Shown here: piece by piece, positions 29,571-34,552 of the stretch
Layout: each line of letters begins with the position of its first letter
Numbering within the stretch: the stretch's first letter is position 1
DNA from: SZUA-430 sp036840015
GTDB taxonomy: Bacteria > Pseudomonadota > Alphaproteobacteria > Micropepsales > Micropepsaceae
Length of the DNA stretch: 34,552 nt
Direction of reading: 5' to 3'
Assembly (NCBI GenBank): GCA_036840015.1
Contig: DAISVV010000003.1
Span: 1-34,552, forward strand
The notes under the pieces: model-generated
The model's database searches: none
The model's input: only the letters and a program-made list of their open reading frames with translations
What the model was told of the DNA's origin: nothing
Position numbers and translations under genes: made by a program

Positions 29571-32333
29571 ATGGATGCGACTGACGCCAAGGATGACCTT
29601 CGCACGCGGCTGACGGCGGCTGCGCTCGAGCAGGGTGCAGACGTGTCGCGGCTGCGGCGGGCGGCGCTGCCCCTGTTCAAGGAGGCGCTTGCACATGCGC
29701 GCCAGCGCATGCGCGAGGGTCTCGAGAAGGGCGGGACGGGCCTCGGCGCCGCGAAGGGCCTTGCGCGGGACATCGATGAGCTGATCCACGCGCTTTATGA
29801 TTTCACGACGAAGCATGCCTTCTATGCCCAGAATCCGACAGAATCGGAACGGATTTCGATCGTGGCGGTGGGCGGGTACGGGCGAGGCGCGCTGGCTCCG
29901 GGGTCGGACATCGACCTGTTGTTCGTGATGCCCTTCAAGCAGACGGCCTGGGGCGAGAGCGTGGTCGAATTCATGCTCTATCTGCTCTGGGACCTCGGCC
30001 TGAAGGTGGGACATGCGACGCGGTCGATCGACGAGTGCATCCGCCTGTCGAAGGCGGACCACACGATCCGCACATCGGTGCTTGAGGCGCGATTCATCTG
30101 CGGGCACATGCCCCTTTTTTCTGCGCTCAAAAACCGGTTTGCGTCCGAAGTCGTTGCCATCGGGCAGAACGAATTCATCGAGGCGAAGCTGTCGGAGCGG
30201 CAACGTCGCCACGCCCTGACCGGCGAGAGCCGTTATCTGGTCGAGCCCAATGTGAAGGACGGCAAGGGCGGGCTGCGGGACCTGCATACGCTCTACTGGA
30301 TTGCCAAGTATCTCTATCGGGTCGATGACGTATCGGGGCTTGTGCAGGCGGGCTTCCTGAACGCGGATGAACTGCGTGCCTTCGAAGAGGCCGAAGAGTT
30401 CCTCTGGCTTGTCCGGTGCCATCTCCACCTTGTGGCGGGCCGCGCGGAGGAACGCCTGGCGTTTGACGCCCAGATCGAGGTGGCGCGACGGCTCGGGTTT
30501 GACGATGCCCGGGGCGAGCGTGGTGTCGAGCGCTTCATGCAGCGCTACTTCCTGACAGCCAAGACCGTCGGTGATCTCACGCGCATCTTCTGTGCGGCGC
30601 TTGAGGCGCAGAACAAGAAGTCGTGGCCGTCGTTCGGACGCATGATCCCGGGCATCGGGAAGTGGCGGGCTGGAACGGACGGCTTCTTCGTCGAGCAGAA
30701 TCGCGTGAACGTGGATGGCGTCGAGACGCTGCGGGACCAGCCCTGCAACATGATCCGGCTGTTCCACATTGCCAACCAGAAGGGTGTCGACATCCATCCG
30801 GATGCGTTGCGGCATGTTACGAGAAACCTTCATCTGGTGGATGAGCGCCTGCGCGCCGATCCGGAGGCCAACCGGCTGTTCCTCGAGCTGCTCTGCTCTC
30901 GGCGGGATCCGGAGCGGGCGCTCCGGCAGATGAATGAAGCCGGTGTCTTTGGCGCATTCGTGCCTGACTTTGGCCGGATCGTGGCGAAGATGCAGTTCAA
31001 CATGTACCACCACTATACGGTCGACGAGCACCTGATCCGCGCGATTGGCCACCTCGCGAAGATCGAGCGTGGCGAATACAAGGAAGAGCATCCGCTGGCC
31101 AACGAGATCATCCACAAGGTGCTCTCGCGGGAGGTGCTCTACATGTCTGTCCTTCTGCACGACATTGCCAAGGGCCGGGAAGGGGACCATTCGGAGGTGG
31201 GCGAGGACGTGGCGCAGTCACTGTGTCCCCGGCTGGGCATGGGTCCTGCGGAGACGGAAACTGTTGCGTGGCTGGTGCGCAACCATCTTGTCATGAGTGA
31301 CGTGGCGCAGAAGCGCGACCTGTCTGATCCCAAGACGATCAGGGACTTTGTTGCCGTCGTGCAGTCGCCCGAGCGCCTGCGGTTGCTGCTGTGCCTCACG
31401 GTTGCCGACATCAGGGCCGTCGGGCCCGGGGTCTGGAATGGCTGGAAGGGCCAGTTGCTGCGCCAACTCTACTATGAGGCCGAGGCGCAGATGCTGGGCG
31501 GGTTCAGCGCCACGGCGCGGCCGCAGCTTGTCAGGATGGCGCGGGAGGCGCTGGAGCAGCGCCTTGAGGCGTGGGCGCCGGAAGAGCGGGCGCGGGCGAT
31601 CGCACGGCACTACGATCCGTTCTGGCTTTCCCTCGATACCGACGCGCATGAGCGGCTGGCGCTGCAGATGCGCGACGCAGACCGGCGCAGCGAGAAGCTC
31701 AACATCGCCCCGCGCGTCGATGCGCGACGCTCGGTTACCGAGTTCTCGATCTATACCGAGGATCATCCCGGCCTTTTTTCGCGCATTGCCGGCGCCTTCG
31801 CGATGTGCGGGGCGAACATTCTTGATGCCAAGATCTTCACAACAAGCGATGGCATGGCCATCGACCTGTTCTCGGTGCAGGATGCCAATGGCGATCCCAT
31901 CACGGAGGCGCGGGCGTTCGAGCGCATCCGCCAGACCATGGCACGCGTGCTGGCTGGCGAGGTTGTTCCCAGGACTGTGATCGACGCCAAGGGCGTGCGC
32001 AAGCGCGAGGAAGCGTTCCGCGTCGAGCCGCAGGTACTGATCGACAATGCAGCGTCGGACTCGCATACCGTGATCGAGGTCAACGGCCGCGACCGTCCCG
32101 GGCTGCTGCATGACCTGACGCGTGCGCTCTTCGTCGCGCGGCTGTCGATCCATTCGGCCCAGGTGACGACCTATGGCGAGCGGGCGGTCGACGTCTTCTA
32201 TGTGAAGGATGTCTACGGCCTCAAGGTTACCCACCCCCAGCGGATCCAGGACATCCGCGACAAGGTGCTCGAGGCGCTGGGCGATGGCGGAATTCGCGTT
32301 CCGCGGCGCAGCCGCGGCGGTGCGGGTGGCTGA
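29571..32333 (+). CDS. glnD: bifunctional PII uridylyltransferase / uridylyl-removing enzyme
   Basis: Senses glutamine and adds or removes UMP from PII proteins, controlling nitrogen assimilation. 920 residues. The nucleotidyltransferase motif GGYGRGALAPGSDIDLLF is near residues 103-120. Linker helices contain KDGKGGLRDLHTLYW. The HD uridylyl-removing domain has HHYTVDEHL and HDIAKGREGDHSEVG (about 480-540). Two C-terminal ACT domains start near residues 722 (FSIYTEDHPGLFSRIAGAF) and 832 (IEVNGRDRPGLLHDLTRAL). All parts look intact. In many alphaproteobacteria murJ (mviN) separates glnD from trpS; here trpS follows directly. Confidence 0.97.
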   Translation: MDATDAKDDLRTRLTAAALEQGADVSRLRRAALPLFKEALAHARQRMREGLEKGGTGLGAAKGLARDIDELIHALYDFTTKHAFYAQNPTESERISIVAVGGYGRGALAPGSDIDLLFVMPFKQTAWGESVVEFMLYLLWDLGLKVGHATRSIDECIRLSKADHTIRTSVLEARFICGHMPLFSALKNRFASEVVAIGQNEFIEAKLSERQRRHALTGESRYLVEPNVKDGKGGLRDLHTLYWIAKYLYRVDDVSGLVQAGFLNADELRAFEEAEEFLWLVRCHLHLVAGRAEERLAFDAQIEVARRLGFDDARGERGVERFMQRYFLTAKTVGDLTRIFCAALEAQNKKSWPSFGRMIPGIGKWRAGTDGFFVEQNRVNVDGVETLRDQPCNMIRLFHIANQKGVDIHPDALRHVTRNLHLVDERLRADPEANRLFLELLCSRRDPERALRQMNEAGVFGAFVPDFGRIVAKMQFNMYHHYTVDEHLIRAIGHLAKIERGEYKEEHPLANEIIHKVLSREVLYMSVLLHDIAKGREGDHSEVGEDVAQSLCPRLGMGPAETETVAWLVRNHLVMSDVAQKRDLSDPKTIRDFVAVVQSPERLRLLLCLTVADIRAVGPGVWNGWKGQLLRQLYYEAEAQMLGGFSATARPQLVRMAREALEQRLEAWAPEERARAIARHYDPFWLSLDTDAHERLALQMRDADRRSEKLNIAPRVDARRSVTEFSIYTEDHPGLFSRIAGAFAMCGANILDAKIFTTSDGMAIDLFSVQDANGDPITEARAFERIRQTMARVLAGEVVPRTVIDAKGVRKREEAFRVEPQVLIDNAASDSHTVIEVNGRDRPGLLHDLTRALFVARLSIHSAQVTTYGERAVDVFYVKDVYGLKVTHPQRIQDIRDKVLEALGDGGIRVPRRSRGGAGG

Positions 32334-32411
32334 GACCCTGTGGCGCCTCCCTTGCCCGCGGGCGACGGATTGGCCATAAGGCGGCGTCACCATTCACAAT
32401 CTTCGGACCCA

Positions 32412-33431
32412 ATGACGATGAGCGCGGACCATACTCCCCTGGTATTCTCGGGCATGCAGCCGACGGGGAACCTTCACCTGGGGAACTATCTCGGGGCCAT
32501 GCGCAACTGGCTCAAGCTGCAGTCGTCCTACCGGTGCGTTTATTGCGTCGTCGATCTCCATGCGATGACGATGGAGTTCGACCCGCAGCAACTGGCCAAG
32601 GCGTCGCGGGAAGTCGCTGCGGCCTATATCGCCAGCGGTGTCGATCCGCAGCGTTCGGTGATCTTCGTCCAGTCTGGCAACAGCGACCATGCCGAGCTTG
32701 CGTGGATCTTCAACTGCGTTGCCCGCGTGGGCTGGCTGAACCGCATGACGCAGTTCAAGGACAAGGCCGGCAAGAACAGCGAGAAGATGAGCGTGGGGCT
32801 CTATACCTATCCGGTGCTCATGGCGGCTGACATCCTCGGCTACCGGGCAACGCATGTGCCGGTCGGCGACGACCAGAAACAGCATGTGGAGCTTGCGCGT
32901 GACATTGCCCAGAAGTTCAGCAACGACTTCGCGGCCCCCGGGTTCTTCCCGCTGCCCGAGCCCATCATCACGGGGCCTGCCACGCGCGTGATGAGCCTGC
33001 GCGACGGCAAGGCGAAGATGTCCAAGTCGGACCCGTCCGACTACTCGCGCATCAACCTCGCGGATGATGCCGATACGATTGCGCTCAAGTTCCGCAAGGC
33101 GAAGACCGATCCGCATCCGCTGCCGGAGTCGGAGGCGGAGCTGGAGGGCCGGCCGGAGGCTGCCAACCTGATTGCGATCTATGCCGCGTTCCAGGAGAAG
33201 TCGAGGCAGGCCGTGATCGACGAGTTTCGCGGGGCGCAGTTCTCGATGCTGAAGAACGCGCTGGCCGACCTTGTGGTGGCGAAGCTCTCGCCGATCGCCG
33301 ACGAGATGCGCCGACTGCTCGGTGACCAGGCCGAGCTGGATCGCCAGCTGCGCGAGGGTGCGAACAAGGCGCGCGCCATTTCCGGGCCGATCATGGAAGA
33401 AGTCCGGCGCGTTGTTGGCATCGGGCGTTGA
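32412..33431 (+). CDS. trpS: tryptophanyl-tRNA synthetase
   Basis: Charges tRNA-Trp with tryptophan. A 339-residue class Ic synthetase with the HIGH-type motif GNLHLGNYLG near residues 19-28, the tryptophan/ATP pocket VPVGDDQKQHVELARDIA, and the KMSKS loop AKMSKSDPS. The C-terminal helical part (REGANKARAISGPIMEEVRRVVG) is typical. Start at ATG 32412; another ATG two codons on is equally possible, and no strong ribosome binding site is seen. The 78-bp gap after glnD has no clear terminator or promoter. Confidence 0.97.
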   Translation: MTMSADHTPLVFSGMQPTGNLHLGNYLGAMRNWLKLQSSYRCVYCVVDLHAMTMEFDPQQLAKASREVAAAYIASGVDPQRSVIFVQSGNSDHAELAWIFNCVARVGWLNRMTQFKDKAGKNSEKMSVGLYTYPVLMAADILGYRATHVPVGDDQKQHVELARDIAQKFSNDFAAPGFFPLPEPIITGPATRVMSLRDGKAKMSKSDPSDYSRINLADDADTIALKFRKAKTDPHPLPESEAELEGRPEAANLIAIYAAFQEKSRQAVIDEFRGAQFSMLKNALADLVVAKLSPIADEMRRLLGDQAELDRQLREGANKARAISGPIMEEVRRVVGIGR

Positions 33432-33468
33432 TGCTAGACTGCCGCGCGCAGGACAACGGTACGCGCCC

Positions 33469-33969
33469 ATGACCGAGAACAGGCCGCCTGATGTGCCTTC
33501 CCGCCAGCGGCGGCGGAAGTTCCTTGTGATCGTCGACCAGTCGCCCGAGCACCGGAAGGCCCTGCGCTTTGCGGCGCGCCGCGCGCAGCACACGGGTGGG
33601 CTTGTCAGCCTCCTGTATGTGATCGCACCTGGCGACTTCCAGCACTGGCGCTCGGTCGAGGATGCCATGCGAGAGGAGGCGCTGAGCGAGGCCGAGCGGC
33701 TGCTTTACGAGGCGGCCAGGACCGTCAACGAGCTGTCGGGGCTGCACCCGGAACTTATCGTCAGGGAGGGCAAGTCACGCGAGGCCGTGCTTGACCTCTT
33801 GAAGGATGACCCGGACATCATGGTGCTGGTGCTGGCGTCGAGTACCGGCCGGGAAGGGCCGGGTCCGCTGGTGTCACTTGTGGCCCAGCAGGCGCAGATG
33901 GCCTATCCCATCCCGGTTACCATCGTGCCGGGCAGCCTGAGCGACAGCGACATCGACGAACTGGCCTGA
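33469..33969 (+). CDS. universal stress protein (UspA) family protein
   Basis: A 166-residue USP-fold protein with a basic N-terminal leader (PSRQRRRKF). The first strand is FLVIVDQSPEHRKALRFAARRA, where family members have VxVDxSxxSxxAL, and VSLLYVIAPGDFQHW follows. The last part has LVLASSTGREGPGPLVSLVAQ and PVTIVPG; the G-2x-G-9x-G ATP motif is only partly present. The role is stress-related and otherwise undefined. The ATG at 33469 is preferred over the upstream open frame, which lies inside trpS. It lies between trpS and the Nfu gene, a frequent order in alphaproteobacteria. Confidence 0.83.
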   Translation: MTENRPPDVPSRQRRRKFLVIVDQSPEHRKALRFAARRAQHTGGLVSLLYVIAPGDFQHWRSVEDAMREEALSEAERLLYEAARTVNELSGLHPELIVREGKSREAVLDLLKDDPDIMVLVLASSTGREGPGPLVSLVAQQAQMAYPIPVTIVPGSLSDSDIDELA

Positions 33970-33982
33970 GACGATCCGCCGG

Positions 33983-34003
33983 GGCGCGGCGGGGCGCCAT
34001 TTT
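33983..34003 (+). terminator. weak hairpin after the USP gene
   Basis: GGCGC (33983-33987), a 6-nt loop and GCGCC (33994-33998) are followed by ATTTT, 13 bp after the USP stop. The short 5-bp stem makes it a weak intrinsic terminator at best. Confidence 0.3.
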
Positions 34004-34080
34004 CACTGCGGGCTGTTGTTCCAGAGGCCAAGTCGAACTATCTCTCGGGCACGCTGTTGCCATTCGAGGTCAAGCCCGCC

Positions 34081-34552
34081 GTGTTCATCCAGACAGAATC
34101 CACGCCCAATCCTGCAACCATGAAGTTCCTTCCGGGTCGTGCCGTGCTCAAGGAGGGCGCTGCTGACTTCCCTACGGCTGATGCGGCGCAGCGCTCGCCG
34201 CTGGCCGCGCGGCTCTTTGCAAGCGACGGGGTCGCCGGGGTCATGCTGGGCACAGACTTCGTGACGGTCACCAAGGGCGGTGGCGACTGGGCGTCGCTGA
34301 AGCCGCAGATCCTCGGGGCGATCATGGAGCACTTCACGAAGGGGCTTGCGGTCCTCGAGGCGGAGGAGAGCGGGGCGGGGCTTGCGGAGTCCTATGACCC
34401 CAAGGACGAAGAAATCGTCGTGCAGATCAAGGAGTTGCTCGAGACGCGCGTTCGGCCCGCCGTTGCGCGGGACGGCGGCGACATCGTCTTCCGCGGCTTC
34501 GAGGGCAGTTCGGGCACGGTGTTCCTGAACATGCGCGGTTCCTGTGCCGGGT
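34081..34552 (+). CDS. Nfu-type Fe-S cluster scaffold protein, 3' end outside the window
   Basis: Fe-S cluster carrier that delivers clusters to apoproteins. The GTG at 34081 has GAGGT 9 nt upstream and starts MFIQTESTPNPATMKFLPG, the hallmark N-terminus of alphaproteobacterial and mitochondrial Nfu (Nfu_N domain). The N-domain runs to about residue 90 (ASDGVAGVMLGTDFVTVTK, DWASLKPQILGAIMEHF). An acidic linker leads to the NifU C-terminal domain (ELLETRVRPAVARDGGDIVFRGFE). The window ends at GSCAG, inside the CxxC cluster-binding motif, so the second cysteine is not seen. 157 residues are present; the usual length is about 185-190. Confidence 0.93.
   Translation, partial: MFIQTESTPNPATMKFLPGRAVLKEGAADFPTADAAQRSPLAARLFASDGVAGVMLGTDFVTVTKGGGDWASLKPQILGAIMEHFTKGLAVLEAEESGAGLAESYDPKDEEIVVQIKELLETRVRPAVARDGGDIVFRGFEGSSGTVFLNMRGSCAG

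Noticed and set aside
29475..31190. 571-codon open frame on the minus strand opposite glnD
   Set aside because: It is a mirror of glnD codon bias in GC-rich DNA; its product is Arg/His/Gln-rich with no recognisable domain.
1..34552. CRISPR arrays, tRNA or rRNA genes, insertion sequences, integrase or toxin-antitoxin genes
   Set aside because: I looked for direct-repeat arrays, tRNA-like cloverleafs and transposase motifs and saw none.

Overview
The window is a chromosomal stretch of a GC-rich alphaproteobacterium. Three things point there: the order malic enzyme / mutS / glnD / trpS / universal-stress protein / Nfu; a polyhydroxybutyrate module (phaR, phaA, phaB) of alphaproteobacterial type; and small families frequent in that class (DUF4908, DUF4282, DUF983). 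The genus cannot be fixed from sequence alone. There are no rRNA or tRNA genes, insertion sequences, phage genes or CRISPR arrays. Genes are tightly packed, convergent pairs nearly or actually overlap at their stop codons, and almost every long opposite-strand ORF is a shadow of a real GC-rich gene.

Layout. 1-2860: acetyl-CoA synthetase (5' end outside the window) and an FAD-dependent geranylgeranyl-reductase-like oxidoreductase. 2857-5313: a DUF4282 membrane protein facing a CorA-type metal channel overlapped by a DMT/EamA permease. 5326-8155 (minus): a three-gene operon of a lysine-2,3-aminomutase-type radical SAM enzyme, a Ddl-like ATP-grasp ligase and a GNAT acetyltransferase. This is the most interesting system here: the parts would suffice to make, conjugate and acetylate a beta-amino acid, probably beta-lysine. 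8156-8573: an unusually AT-rich spacer. 8574-13111: an envelope glycosylation block, with two ArnT-like GT39/GT83 transferases (minus) divergent from a soluble GT2 and a LAB_N membrane protein (plus), probably decorating lipid A or LPS core with a polyprenyl-phosphate-linked sugar. 13202-13941: a four-helix membrane protein, a strong terminator and a candidate tail-anchored small protein.

13942-16757: a Rieske oxygenase divergent from a PaaG-like crotonase and a small HTH/coiled-coil protein, then a candidate frameshifted small gene. 16758-19473: a PAS-GGDEF-EAL protein (degenerate GGDEF, intact EAL, hence a likely c-di-GMP phosphodiesterase), DUF983, and a secreted pentapeptide-repeat protein. 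19511-22292: divergent phaR and phaAB. The phaB reading frame is interrupted by an in-frame TAG followed by the recognisable remaining C-terminus. 22511-26707: a secreted DUF4908 protein convergent with a minus-strand run of maeB, gloB and a DUF985 cupin. 26819-34552: mutS, glnD, trpS, a UspA-like protein and the start of an Nfu Fe-S scaffold.

Together these genes cover acetate and acetyl-CoA handling (acs, phaA/phaB, a malic enzyme with a phosphotransacetylase-like domain), envelope modification, c-di-GMP and nitrogen signalling, and housekeeping. Functions come from reading motifs by eye; no database search was run.
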